A DNA stretch of 64,000 bases from Leptospira ryugenii (lineage in GTDB: Bacteria; Spirochaetota; Leptospiria; Leptospirales; Leptospiraceae), in the NCBI RefSeq assembly GCF_003114855.1, contig NZ_BFBB01000003.1:313077-377076 (forward strand), written 5' to 3'. Positions 17,553 through 26,589 of the stretch are shown here, piece after piece; the first letter of the stretch is position 1, and every line of letters begins with the position of its first letter. Below the pieces are notes generated by a model. That model was not told the origin of the DNA. It did no database searches and worked only from the letters and a program-made list of their open reading frames with translations. Position numbers and translations under genes: made by a program.

Positions 17553-18260
17553 TTATAAACTTGCCTCTTCCAAAGGTGTGAGAGCGCGGTATTCTCCAAC
17601 TTTTAGTGATTCATCTAAGGAAATTGAGCCCATTTGAATGCGTTTAAGATACAAAACTTCCTTTTCTAACATAACAAACATTCTGCGAATTTGTCGATAC
17701 TTTCCTTCTTTAATACGGATTTCCACTTTTGAAGTCTCACCGGCTTCCAAAATCGTGAGTTCGGCTGGAAGAGTTTGGTAACCATCTTCTAAACGGATGC
17801 CCTGTTTGAATTTTTCTTGGTCTTTGGATGTGACTTCACCTTGGACCAAAGCGAAATATGTCTTTTCAATTAGGTGTTTGGGAGATGTATACCTGTGAGC
17901 AAAGTCCCCATCCGTTGTTAGAATCAAAAGGCCTTCCGTTTCTTTGTCCAATCGCCCAACGGGAAAGAGTGGCATACGCCTGTGCCTTCCTTTCAAATAA
18001 TCCATAACTGTCTTTTCTTTTGGATCTTCTGTTGCTGTGATACAATCCGGGGCTTTATTCATCATAAAGTAATACTGTTCTTTTCGTAAGAGAATCTCGG
18101 AATCCACAGAAAGCTCGTCTTCGAGAGAAATTTTAAAGGAGGGATCTTTTTGAATCTGTAAATTGATACTGACTCTTCCTTCGCCGATGATTCGTTTTAC
18201 GTCCGTCCTCGATCCAAAACCGAGATGGGATAATACTTTATCCAAACGTTCCCGTTTCAT
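17553..18260 (-). CDS. rRNA pseudouridine synthase, RsuA/RluB/RluE/RluF family
   Basis: The 235-residue enzyme has an N-terminal S4 RNA-binding domain (MKRERLDKVLSHLGFGSRTD) and a pseudouridine synthase domain with PVGRLDKETEGLLILTTDGD; the Asp in GRLD is the catalytic nucleophile. Downstream blocks EKTYFALVQGEV and EGKYRQIRRMF match the RsuA-type family, which modifies 16S or 23S rRNA. Which rRNA site is modified cannot be told. Its ATG overlaps the TAA of the preceding gene by one base, so it is the third gene of a leftward operon with a prenyltransferase. Confidence 0.92.
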   Translation of the reverse strand: MKRERLDKVLSHLGFGSRTDVKRIIGEGRVSINLQIQKDPSFKISLEDELSVDSEILLRKEQYYFMMNKAPDCITATEDPKEKTVMDYLKGRHRRMPLFPVGRLDKETEGLLILTTDGDFAHRYTSPKHLIEKTYFALVQGEVTSKDQEKFKQGIRLEDGYQTLPAELTILEAGETSKVEIRIKEGKYRQIRRMFVMLEKEVLYLKRIQMGSISLDESLKVGEYRALTPLEEASL

Positions 18261-19006
18261 TAAATCTTGTGGCTTCCTGGTAAATCATTGGGAAGTAAAT
18301 TGAGTTCTTTTGCTCTTTCTAAACGCAATAAGGAATAATTACGATCACACCTAGGGAATGCTTTGGATTTCCATGCTTCTATAGGAATGTAGGCGGAGGA
18401 ACTCAAAGATGTGTGTAGGAGGATCTCTTCCTCCTTTGACCTAGAAAAGAAAAAAGGATTTCGAAAGACTCCCCCTAGATCAGGGTAATTTCGATCATCT
18501 CTATCGATGAGCTCCAATAGACCAAGACCCCTGTCTCGGATGTAGGAAAGAAAGGGAATGCCTAACGGACTCGGATCCTCTGCCTCTCTTTTTTTTTCCA
18601 AGGTCCACTTTAGCCAATCATATCCATACAACCAGTCGTGGATGTATCTAAATTTGATTTTGGATTGGATACCAAAGGTACAAAATATATCTCCGATTCT
18701 CTTTGAAAACTCAATCCAATATCCTTTTACCCCTTGTTCCGATTTATTTGAATCGACTAACATTTGATAAAAGACAAAATCAAAATCCCAAAAAATATTT
18801 TCTGGGAAATGTTCCATTGCTGTGAATATTATTTGGCTAAAACATTCTTGGATGGTTTCCTTTTCCTCAATGGTGAAGTCAAACTGTTCGAAAGATTTGG
18901 CAAGGGACACAAAGGAAGAAGCCTTTTCTCTGCCTGGACAAAGGCTCTTTCTCTCAGGGTGTCTTTCTAAGAGTGCCTCATCTAGATGACTGAAATCAAC
19001 AGACAC
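18260..19006 (-). CDS. Hypothetical protein between prenyltransferase and pseudouridine synthase genes
   Basis: A 248-residue soluble, aromatic-rich protein (WDFDFVFYQML, YGYDWLKWTLEKK, GVFRNPFFFSRSKEEE) with no signal or membrane segment. I do not recognise a family. GTG start at 19006, overlapping the prenyltransferase stop by 11 bases; its own stop overlaps the pseudouridine synthase start by one base. The tight packing shows co-translation but the three genes have no obvious common task. Confidence 0.75.
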   Translation of the reverse strand: MSVDFSHLDEALLERHPERKSLCPGREKASSFVSLAKSFEQFDFTIEEKETIQECFSQIIFTAMEHFPENIFWDFDFVFYQMLVDSNKSEQGVKGYWIEFSKRIGDIFCTFGIQSKIKFRYIHDWLYGYDWLKWTLEKKREAEDPSPLGIPFLSYIRDRGLGLLELIDRDDRNYPDLGGVFRNPFFFSRSKEEEILLHTSLSSSAYIPIEAWKSKAFPRCDRNYSLLRLERAKELNLLPNDLPGSHKI

Positions 19007-19943
19007 GACCGAAATACTCCACTAAAAATCGAATGAGAGCATACACCGAAAAACTAAAAAAAACAAACCAAATCAAGTAATGGATATGGTCCTTATAGAC
19101 CCTTTGTTCCTCAAAGGCGTTGGTCCTTGCCTTTGGCGTGAGGACTTGGATTTTTTTCCATTCGTAGAGATAGAAGAGGATAAAGACACTAACAAAAACC
19201 CAATGGTTCCATTCGGATTGGGTAATAAAAAAAAGTAAGAAGAAAAAATAGGATAGGGTGAATATAAAAAAGATAATCTGCTTTGCCATATCATTGCCAA
19301 GGAGGGTCACAAGGGTAGTTTTTCCACCTTCTCTATCACTCTCCTCGTCACTCAGCCCACTTGCAATAGCGCTTGTTAAAGACAAAACTCCTGTCAGCGA
19401 AAGTAAAAACATTAGCGCGGTCGGGAAAAGAAAGCCTACATACAGAGAAAAATGGAAATAGGGCAACAATACACCTACACCCATCATTTCCAAAAACTCA
19501 CCCCCACCTCGGTAATTGAGTTTTACAGGAGGTAGAGAATAGAAAGCAAAGACCACAATGCAAAGAATGGCAAACAAGACCGCATAGACTTTTTGCAAAT
19601 AGATATCTAGCCAGATTGAAACTAAAACACAAAGTATAGCAGAGCATATTCCAACAACTAACACTTGTTTTTTTGGCAATATCCCATCAGGAATCGTTTT
19701 TGGTGAAACAGCGTCAGGGAACATTTTTCTTTTCAGAGTATCTACATGGATATCTGCATAATCATTCAATAGAACAATATAAGCCAAGAGAAAGAAGGTA
19801 AAGAGAAAGCCATTGAGCAAAAGAAAAAGTGAACCTTCCTGCAACGTATACATTCCCATCATTTGGCCGAAAAAGCTCGGAACAAGGAGTTTGGGCCAGC
19901 TCTTGATTTTTAAGGCGAATAACCAGCGACTGAGATTGGGCAT
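18996..19943 (-). CDS. UbiA-family prenyltransferase (first of two)
   Basis: A polytopic membrane protein of 315 residues with eight or nine hydrophobic segments and both prenyl-diphosphate-binding Asp motifs: NDYADIHVDTLKR and SDEESDREGGKT. The FYSLPPVKLNYRGGGEFLEM block is shared with the second UbiA protein at 21803. UbiA enzymes attach isoprenoid chains to quinone, haem or lipid acceptors; the acceptor here is unknown. The ATG at 19943 is chosen; a TTG eight codons upstream is possible. It is divergent from the ABC exporter/UbiA/cyclase operon across less than 100 bases. Confidence 0.85.
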   Translation of the reverse strand: MPNLSRWLFALKIKSWPKLLVPSFFGQMMGMYTLQEGSLFLLLNGFLFTFFLLAYIVLLNDYADIHVDTLKRKMFPDAVSPKTIPDGILPKKQVLVVGICSAILCVLVSIWLDIYLQKVYAVLFAILCIVVFAFYSLPPVKLNYRGGGEFLEMMGVGVLLPYFHFSLYVGFLFPTALMFLLSLTGVLSLTSAIASGLSDEESDREGGKTTLVTLLGNDMAKQIIFFIFTLSYFFFLLFFITQSEWNHWVFVSVFILFYLYEWKKIQVLTPKARTNAFEEQRVYKDHIHYLIWFVFFSFSVYALIRFLVEYFGRVC

Positions 19944-19989
19944 GCGAATGATTTTTTCACTTAGCAAAGGGATTCTACTTTCTCAAAAA

Positions 19990-20748
19990 GTGTCTGATAA
20001 TTTCATTTCAATTGTGACCGAAAAGGAAACAAGAAGATTATTGTGGGTTGACCAGGTTTTCAAAAATTACGGAAACAGGGAGGTCTTAAAAGGTATCTCC
20101 TTTACACTTTGGGAAGGCCAATGCCTTTCGCTCCTTGGTCCAAATGGCGTTGGCAAAACAAGCTTAGTCAAAATCCTCTTATCACTGGAATCATTCCATA
20201 GAGGAAAGATTGAGTTTCACGAAGAATTACAAGTTCCCAAATCCTTAGGCTACGCACCCCAAACCATTTCCTATTGGCAGAAATTGACCGTATTAGAAAA
20301 TCTTTTCTCATTAGCAGACCTGTATTCACTTCCCAAAGACAAAGCAAAACTCCAATCTGAAGACCTCCTTCACAAATTGGGTTTGTGGCAAGAAAGAGAC
20401 AAGCGCATTGAATATCTGTCAGGTGGGATGCAAAGGAGATTCAATCTCGCCATGGCAACAGTCCATTCACCAAAACTTCTCATCCTTGATGAACCCACTG
20501 CCAACCTTGACCAAGAAAGCAAACGACTTGTGTTCACATTCTTGGAAGGCTTGTTACACGAAGGGATTTCCCTGTTGTATACTTCACATGATTTGGAAGA
20601 ACTCTCCAAAATCTCAGATCAAATTCTCTTCCTTCGCAATGGTACGGTTGCGTATACAATGGATACAGACAAATATCCCAATCGAGACGACAGATATCTT
20701 TTCCTAAAACAAACCTATACCGAACTTTTCGGAAACACTGTGTTATGA
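19990..20748 (+). CDS. ABC transporter ATP-binding subunit
   Basis: ATPase with Walker A GPNGVGKTS, signature LSGGMQRR and Walker B LLILDEPT, followed by a TSHDLEEL switch His. It is of the ABC-2 exporter type and pairs with the permease whose ATG overlaps its stop (ATGA at 20745-20748). The frame is open further upstream into the divergent gene; I place the start at the GTG at 19990, but GTG 20014 or TTG 20041 are also possible because no strong ribosome site is visible. It likely exports or flips a lipid made by the adjacent prenyltransferase genes. Confidence 0.88.
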   Translation: MSDNFISIVTEKETRRLLWVDQVFKNYGNREVLKGISFTLWEGQCLSLLGPNGVGKTSLVKILLSLESFHRGKIEFHEELQVPKSLGYAPQTISYWQKLTVLENLFSLADLYSLPKDKAKLQSEDLLHKLGLWQERDKRIEYLSGGMQRRFNLAMATVHSPKLLILDEPTANLDQESKRLVFTFLEGLLHEGISLLYTSHDLEELSKISDQILFLRNGTVAYTMDTDKYPNRDDRYLFLKQTYTELFGNTVL

Positions 20749-21806
20749 AAGTGTTGAGCATTTACAAACGGCTTCTTTGGCAAGAGACTAGGGACAGGCT
20801 GGTCACCTTACTCCTTCTCTTGACAACGCCGTTTTTTATCCTGTTCTTTTGGTCAGTCTTTGGCAAAGTAAAAGCTATTCAAATACGGATACATTGGGAA
20901 GGAGGCGCTGACTGGGAAACCTCCCCTTGGATGCAGAGAGCCAAAGCAAAACTCGTAGATTCGGATACCACACTCTGTAGCTCTGAAACAGAGTGCCCAA
21001 GTCCCGATCTGAAACTTTACATCCAAAGCCAAACCTCCGATGCAAAATTAAAGGTCATTCTAAAAACAAATCCCCATTCCAATATTAGCCAAGACAGCCT
21101 CCAAACGATTGTTATGCTTTTACAATCAGAACTCCTACACGAAAGCCAGGTTAAGTTCCAGCTGGAGACTGAAGAAGTGGTATCTAAAAGGCAAAAGGAT
21201 TCTCAGTTCCAACAATTTGTCCCTGGGTTTTTGGTTTTTTCCATCATTATGGTCTTGTTCTCTACAGCTATGTCTGTGACACAAGAAAGAGAATCTGGAA
21301 ATTGGGTTAGAATGTATCTTTCTAGCACAAACCCAATCTATTTCCATATGGCCCAAATTCTTTTACAACTAACAAATGCTATATTTTCTCTAAGCCTCTC
21401 CCTATCCCTTGCAGTTACCCTCGGTTTTCACACTGAGACACCTGTCCTATTTCTATTCATTGGTGTTCTTGGAGCCTTACCCTTCATCGGCTTGGGAATT
21501 TGTTTGAGTGCCTTTCTAGAGACCAGTTTGCAGGCATTCCTCAGTGCGAGTTTTTTTATGTTTTTATTTTTACTGATCTCTGGAATTTTATTTCCAAGGC
21601 CTACTCTCTATTTCTTTTCATTAGAGCTCTTTTCTTACTTTCCAGGAGCCCTCTTAAAAAGCATTTGGGAGTCTGGTTTGGAAGAGCAAAATTTTGGAAT
21701 GAAATTTATAGTCCTCATGGCAGAAGGTATTTGTTTACTTGGATTAGGTGGCCTTCTCTTCCAAATACAATCCAAACAATCATGGAACAAACAGGAAAAC
21801 ATATGA
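20745..21806 (+). CDS. ABC-2 type transporter permease
   Basis: A 353-residue membrane protein with ABC-2 exporter topology: one N-terminal membrane segment (LVTLLLLLTTPFFILFF), a large extracytoplasmic loop with a likely disulfide (TLCSSETECP), then five segments beginning around residue 160 (FLVFSIIMVLFSTAMSV). It overlaps the ATPase gene upstream and the UbiA gene downstream by four bases each. Substrate unknown; association with prenyltransferases suggests an isoprenoid lipid or quinone-like molecule. Confidence 0.85.
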   Translation: MKVLSIYKRLLWQETRDRLVTLLLLLTTPFFILFFWSVFGKVKAIQIRIHWEGGADWETSPWMQRAKAKLVDSDTTLCSSETECPSPDLKLYIQSQTSDAKLKVILKTNPHSNISQDSLQTIVMLLQSELLHESQVKFQLETEEVVSKRQKDSQFQQFVPGFLVFSIIMVLFSTAMSVTQERESGNWVRMYLSSTNPIYFHMAQILLQLTNAIFSLSLSLSLAVTLGFHTETPVLFLFIGVLGALPFIGLGICLSAFLETSLQAFLSASFFMFLFLLISGILFPRPTLYFFSLELFSYFPGALLKSIWESGLEEQNFGMKFIVLMAEGICLLGLGGLLFQIQSKQSWNKQENI

Positions 21807-22687
21807 TCCTATCTTGGTTAAAAGCAGCAAGGCTTCCCTCCCAATCTTACATCCTCACACCTTTGGTTTTAGGTTTGTCCATAGCACAAGCGCAAGGCGG
21901 TAATTTAAAATTCGAGATCCTGATTTGTCTGGCCATCTATAGCCTTTGTTTGCAACTCTACATCATCTTTGCCAATGACTATGCCGACCAGGAAACCGAT
22001 GCTCTGAACGAAACCTTCACCCTTTTTTCAGGAGGTTCTAGGGTTCTTGTGACTGGCGAAAGAAATCCCAAAGAGATTCGCAATGCGGCTTTGTTGAGTA
22101 TGTCTCTCTGTATTGCCTTATCATTGTATTTTTCCCTTGCTAGCCAGTCCTTCCTTCCCTTTGTGCTCACCATCCTTTCTCTCCTTCTTCTATTCTTTTA
22201 TAGTTATGCTCCTGTCAAACTCTCCTATCGTGGGGGTGGAGAGTTCTTACAAATGTTAGGTGTTGGTTTAGTTTTACCTTACTATTCCTTTTTTCTTTGC
22301 CAAGGAAATTCATATCCTTGGGAACTTCTTTTTGTTCTACTTCCCCTAAACCTTTCCTGTGGGATCGCCACTTCCTTGCCTGACCAACCTTCCGATAAAA
22401 TCTCAAATAAAAAAACGATCGCCGTGAGTTTTGGCCCTTTGGCGGCCAAGTTGATTCTCATGTTTTGTGAAGTCGTCTCACTTGTTTCTATATACATCCT
22501 TTTCCCAGCTGTAAGCCAAACTTTGTTACTAGGCCATATCCTCCTGTTTGCAATCATCGCATTACAGTTATTATGCTCCAACGGGATTCCTGGTAAACTT
22601 CGTCTGTCCGTTTTTGTTTTTTTATCCATTTTATTCAATCTTTCCGTACAAGTTTGGCTAATTCTTTTTTTCTTTCAGGTCACATGA
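21803..22687 (+). CDS. UbiA-family prenyltransferase (second), MenA-like
   Basis: A 294-residue polytopic enzyme. The first motif is NDYADQETDALNET, followed by LFSGGSRVLVTGE, which resembles the MenA-type GSRVLV block. The second motif region reads LPDQPSDKISNKKT. The YSYAPVKLSYRGGGEFLQML block parallels that of the divergent UbiA at 18996, so the pair look like old paralogues. The ATG at 21803 overlaps the permease stop and has AGGA upstream. Likely attaches a polyprenyl chain to a naphthoate- or lipid-like acceptor; the substrate is inferred only. Confidence 0.85.
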   Translation: MILSWLKAARLPSQSYILTPLVLGLSIAQAQGGNLKFEILICLAIYSLCLQLYIIFANDYADQETDALNETFTLFSGGSRVLVTGERNPKEIRNAALLSMSLCIALSLYFSLASQSFLPFVLTILSLLLLFFYSYAPVKLSYRGGGEFLQMLGVGLVLPYYSFFLCQGNSYPWELLFVLLPLNLSCGIATSLPDQPSDKISNKKTIAVSFGPLAAKLILMFCEVVSLVSIYILFPAVSQTLLLGHILLFAIIALQLLCSNGIPGKLRLSVFVFLSILFNLSVQVWLILFFFQVT

Positions 22688-23382
22688 ACCCTTCGATTTT
22701 ATCATATCATTTCTTAACACTCTCCCTTTTGTTTTGTATCCCGGGGCTTGTTGTGTATCTCCTCCGAAGTGACCTCCGACAGGTGATCCATATCCTTGCC
22801 ATTGTCTCCATTCCATTTGGCTTTACAGAATTTTTATTTTATCCAAGCTATTGGGAGCCCAAGTTTCTATTTGATTTGGTCCATGTACTTGGATTTGGGA
22901 TTGAGGATCTTTTGTTTGTCATTGGACTTTCCGCATTCACCTCTACAAGTTATCCTTTCTTTTTTCGAAAACAATTCGCTAAATGGGAAGGGAGAGGTTT
23001 TTCTCCCAAATACCGCATCCTACTTTTGGTTTTACTCTTTGTGACTCTAGTTCCTACAGTTCATGCCATGGGCATCCATTTAATTTATGGAGCTCCCCTC
23101 ATCATGTTAAGTTTTAGCTCTATCTTACTTTTTTTACGTAGAGATCTACTCATACCAGCGGTCTTAGGTGGCGTTTCCTCCACAATCGTATATTCTATCC
23201 TTTGTTTCCTTTTGCTTTGGATCTACCCGAGTATCTTTGATCTCACATGGCATACGCAAAAGTTTTTGAACATTCGATGGTTTGGCATTCCCTTAGAAGA
23301 ACTCATCTATGCATTCTCCTCCGGGCTTGCGGCTACACTCTTCTATCCGTTTGTCTTTTCTTTTCGGTTTGTTTCTTTTTGA
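22684..23382 (+). CDS. Lycopene-cyclase-domain (CarR/CrtYcd-like) membrane protein
   Basis: A 232-residue protein with about seven membrane segments. Two repeats carry the acidic signature of small heterodimeric lycopene cyclases: GFGIEDLLFVIGLSAF and FGIPLEELIYAFSSGL, each with Glu-Asp/Glu-Glu after a Pro/Gly turn. In actinobacteria such domains cyclise C40 or C50 carotenoids and sit beside UbiA-type elongases. Its ATG overlaps the UbiA stop, so both act in one pathway. No phytoene synthase is seen in the window, so a different polyprenyl substrate is possible. Confidence 0.7.
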   Translation: MNPSILSYHFLTLSLLFCIPGLVVYLLRSDLRQVIHILAIVSIPFGFTEFLFYPSYWEPKFLFDLVHVLGFGIEDLLFVIGLSAFTSTSYPFFFRKQFAKWEGRGFSPKYRILLLVLLFVTLVPTVHAMGIHLIYGAPLIMLSFSSILLFLRRDLLIPAVLGGVSSTIVYSILCFLLLWIYPSIFDLTWHTQKFLNIRWFGIPLEELIYAFSSGLAATLFYPFVFSFRFVSF

Positions 23383-23421
23383 ATTGAGGGCAAAGTTCCT
23401 AGTTTCATTTTGGTACTAGGT

Positions 23422-24936
23422 ATGGATATCCAAAGGCTCATTTCCGAATTAGAACAACTTGCCGAGCGAACAGAACTTCTCACAAGTATAGAGGAAAAGG
23501 AGCGTCTCCGTTTGATGATTGCGGCTGGTAAAATTTCTAGACCCGCAAGAGATGAAGTCCGCAAACGAAATCGCAGTGTAAAGACGCAAAGAAAAGAACT
23601 GATTGCCAAAGAAGAACGTAAGGCGCGGGCCCTAACAGGCATTCGGGTAGCAAGGACAGAAACCGTTTTTAAAGCACCACTTATGATAACGAGTAGTTCC
23701 TGGAACTGGGAAAAGGCCGAGGAGCTCCACTCACCAAGAAATTGTTATATTTGTAAAAAAGAATATACGAAATTACACTTTTTTTATGATTCCATGTGTA
23801 AGGAATGTGCAGAGCTGAATTATGCAAAAAGATTCCAGTCTGCGCCTTTAGATGGCCAGGTCGCTGTCATCACTGGTTCGCGCTTAAAGATTGGATACCA
23901 AAGTACTCTTATGTTACTGCGTGCTGGAGCTAGTGTGATTGCGACAACACGGTTCCCGGTAGACTCGGCAGTACGTTTTTCCAAAGAGGATGACTACCAT
24001 ATTTGGAAACATAGATTGCAAGTATTTGGCCTTGACCTACGGCATACGCCGAGTGTGGAAATTTTTTGTTCTTACCTCGAAGAGCATTTAGATCGTTTAG
24101 ACATTCTAGTAAACAATGCCGCACAAACTGTCCGCAGACCACCAGGATTTTACAAACATCTTTTGCCTCTTGAACAAAGCCCCTACTCAGATTTACCAAA
24201 AGATGTGAGAAACACCCTGCGTTTTTATGAGGAATGTAAATCTCAGCTCCATGAAGTCGCAGGCGAAAAAAATTTGGCAATGGAAAAGGCCTTACCTGTG
24301 GCATGGACCGGAAAATTGCCAGGCATTGGCATCCGCTCCTCAGCTGAACTTGCCATGATCCCTTATTCTCATGACAACCAAAAGGAACTAGAAACCGTTT
24401 TCCCTGAAGGAAAATTGGATGCTGACCTACAACAAGTAGATCTTCGCAAAACAAATAGTTGGCGACTAAAACTTGGCGAGGTCCCTACTTCAGAGCTTTT
24501 AGAAGTCCAACTCATCAATGCCATTGCCCCCTTTGTCCTTTGCAATCGTCTGGTTAGCATTATGCGAAAAGACAACACAGGAACAAAACATATTATCAAT
24601 GTTTCTGCCATGGAAGGAAAATTCCATCGCTTCAAAAAAGAGGACCGCCACCCCCATACCAATATGGCGAAGGCAGCATTGAATATGTTAACCCATACAT
24701 CTGCAAGTGATTTTGCGAAAGATGGGATCTACATGAATGCGGTGGATACTGGTTGGGTGACTGATGAAGACCCAATGGAACTTTCCCTCAAAAAACAAGA
24801 GTTACATGATTTTCAACCACCATTGGATATCGTGGATGGCGCCGCACGAGTCCTTGACCCTCTCTTTGACGGGATCAATACAGGCAAACACTGGTGCGGA
24901 AAATTTCTAAAAGACTATTTCCCCATTGATTGGTAA
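23422..24936 (+). CDS. Short-chain dehydrogenase with N-terminal zinc ribbon
   Basis: The 504-residue protein has three parts: a helical basic N-terminal region (1-100), a four-cysteine zinc ribbon (C108, C111, C126, C129), and an SDR domain from about 140. The SDR part has [13 protein letters not shown] (dinucleotide binding), DILVNNAAQ and NVSAMEG, with Lys in NMAKAALN. The usual catalytic Tyr four residues before that Lys is Thr, so the standard proton relay is broken. About 100 residues are inserted after NNAA. It starts 39 bases after the cyclase-like gene on the same strand and could belong to the lipid operon. Confidence 0.85.
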   Translation: MDIQRLISELEQLAERTELLTSIEEKERLRLMIAAGKISRPARDEVRKRNRSVKTQRKELIAKEERKARALTGIRVARTETVFKAPLMITSSSWNWEKAEELHSPRNCYICKKEYTKLHFFYDSMCKECAELNYAKRFQSAPLDGQVAVITGSRLKIGYQSTLMLLRAGASVIATTRFPVDSAVRFSKEDDYHIWKHRLQVFGLDLRHTPSVEIFCSYLEEHLDRLDILVNNAAQTVRRPPGFYKHLLPLEQSPYSDLPKDVRNTLRFYEECKSQLHEVAGEKNLAMEKALPVAWTGKLPGIGIRSSAELAMIPYSHDNQKELETVFPEGKLDADLQQVDLRKTNSWRLKLGEVPTSELLEVQLINAIAPFVLCNRLVSIMRKDNTGTKHIINVSAMEGKFHRFKKEDRHPHTNMAKAALNMLTHTSASDFAKDGIYMNAVDTGWVTDEDPMELSLKKQELHDFQPPLDIVDGAARVLDPLFDGINTGKHWCGKFLKDYFPIDW

Positions 24937-25122
24937 GCTAGTTCTTAATGGTTTAGGCGCATATCCGGCTCTCCCTCGACGGGGGCGCTCGGTCGATCCG
25001 GGCGAAGGGTTTGTTCGAGTTTGTAAAAGAAAAAACGAATAACCTAACAGAACAAAATTTTCAATTGGAAAGGTTTCCTTACCACTTCATTTCGATAGAA
25101 TCACGTAGGTTTGTCAAAAGTT
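24937..25122. other. Intergenic spacer with a short GC-rich block
   Basis: 186 bases without a gene. Bases about 24958-25010 are strikingly G/C-rich (runs such as GACGGGGGCGCTCGG and GATCCGGGCGAAGGG) compared with the AT-rich flanks. It contains a short inverted pair TCGAC/GTCGA but no T-tract, so it is not an ordinary terminator. It may be a dispersed repeat or a trace of foreign DNA; nothing identifies it. Confidence 0.4.
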
Positions 25123-25998
25123 CTATACACATTTCTTTTCTATTAAATTAACAAATTCGCATGAAGGTAAGGTTGCATCCAATTTAAGTCGATAGGTATC
25201 TAGAACCTGTTTCATCTCCGGGGATATCCAATAGCTCATTCTTTCATTTATAATCTTAAAAATCAGATTAGAAATTTCCTTGGAAACAAATAAGGTCGAT
25301 GTTCCAGACTTTTTTAATTCCGAAAGTAAAATCGCCTCCATCAAATCACTCCGGTCTCGGATGACAAACGTTTCGAGGTAAATAAACATATGCATTGCAC
25401 TCTCATGCAACCAAATGCGATTTTCCAGCATACCCTCATCGTATTTTAGAACCTCTCCTGTTTGCTTTTCCAAAACTCGTTTGAGTGCAATGTTCGTAAG
25501 AACGAGGATATTCTTTTGGAAAATATCAAATTTCACACTTACTGGTAAATCTTGCGCGTTCTTTTTTGAATTTTCTTCTATTGATTTCACTAAAGTATCA
25601 ATTGCTTTTTGATTTTCAAAGATCGCTTCTTTTGTTTTCCCACTTAAGAATTGAAGATAAGTTAAATGTTCAAATTCAATAGATTTAAATCGCAGAGTCT
25701 GATCATCCTCTTTGAAGGTTTGCCATCCATAGTCCAAGATATCTAAAGTCTTTTTTCTCTGTAAAATGGTAGGGTCTAAGGTATAGAGATATTATTGGAA
25801 GATTCCATTTAGGCTAGATGCAGGAAAACGTTTTATACGTTTCGCCATATCAAAATTATAGTCTATATAATTTTCTGACCTCATGTCAAAACGAATTCGC
25901 CAATATTCCATGCCATATGTCGGCTGTGAATAAAGAGGAGAAATACTTCCTACAACAAATACGCTACCGAGTAGTATGATTTTTTTTAATGCACGTAA
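25123..25998 (-). pseudogene. Broken gene for a secreted helical protein (in-frame stop, no start codon)
   Basis: One frame runs from about 25998 to 25123. It encodes a signal-peptide-like segment (KKIILLGSVFVVGSISPLYSQ), then about 40 residues, then an in-frame TAA at 25792-25794, and continues in the same frame for 223 more residues to the final stop. No ATG, GTG or TTG precedes the signal segment in frame. The intact part downstream is helical (TYLQFLSGKTKEAIFENQKA, KMINERMSYW-like stretches) with no recognised family. A TTG at 25737 could still start a 204-residue remnant, but loss of the export signal suggests a pseudogene. Confidence 0.7.
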
Positions 25999-26589
25999 TT
26001 TATCTCACCTCTTGTGTCCCGATCGGCTAACAGATTAACTCTTGTTTTAATAAATGACAGTCTAGAACTACCAAAAGCCGATCAATTTTTCGATATCCTT
26101 TCTGGAATTTCACGAACTTCAAAAAAAATTGAAACATGGAACCGATCCAAAATAAAGAAGCATTGTCCTTTCCTTGATCTACGAAGGTACATTTTTGCTT
26201 TATTGAAATAAATTCATTCTGAACTAAGAGTAGATATACGTATATCTGCAGATTTCGTTTCCTTTTTTGGCTATTCACAAAAACAGGAGTAGCTGGAAGC
26301 TTGTGGTTCCATACAACCAAGCTATACGCAACCAAACTCACCGAAAGCATCTTTTTCCAAAGAAGAACTCTTGCTAAAGGCGGATCCTCTAGGAATAGTA
26401 AATCGTTTTTTTAGCAAGGAGCGATCTGTTTCGTGGAGTAGCTTAACATCAAACGCAAACTAACCTCGTCCATCTTTATGCAATAGAAAATGGACGACAC
26501 AAAACCAAACAGTTTCGGTCCTAAAGCAATCTTCCCAATACTTCCCAGAGGGAGAAATTATCGCAGATACGATTCAGTTTTTTACCACC
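25999..26589 (+). pseudogene. Probable decayed reading frame on the plus strand
   Basis: No intact gene is found in this 590-base stretch. However, one plus-strand frame from the GTG at 26014 to a stop at about 26633 has only three internal stops (near 26209, 26290 and 26459) in roughly 200 codons, and its translation looks protein-like (LELPKADQFFDILSGIS, FSKEELLLKADPLGIVNRFF, YFPEGEIIADTIQFFTTLQ). It may be an old gene ruined by point mutations. No family is recognised. A chance low-stop frame is not excluded. Confidence 0.3.

Noticed and set aside
24958..25010. tRNA or small structured RNA in the GC-rich block
   Set aside because: No cloverleaf, anticodon arm or conserved RNA motif could be built; only one short TCGAC/GTCGA pair.
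26027..26350. 107-codon minus-strand frame
   Set aside because: No ribosome site, poor coding pattern, and it overlaps the better plus-strand decayed frame.
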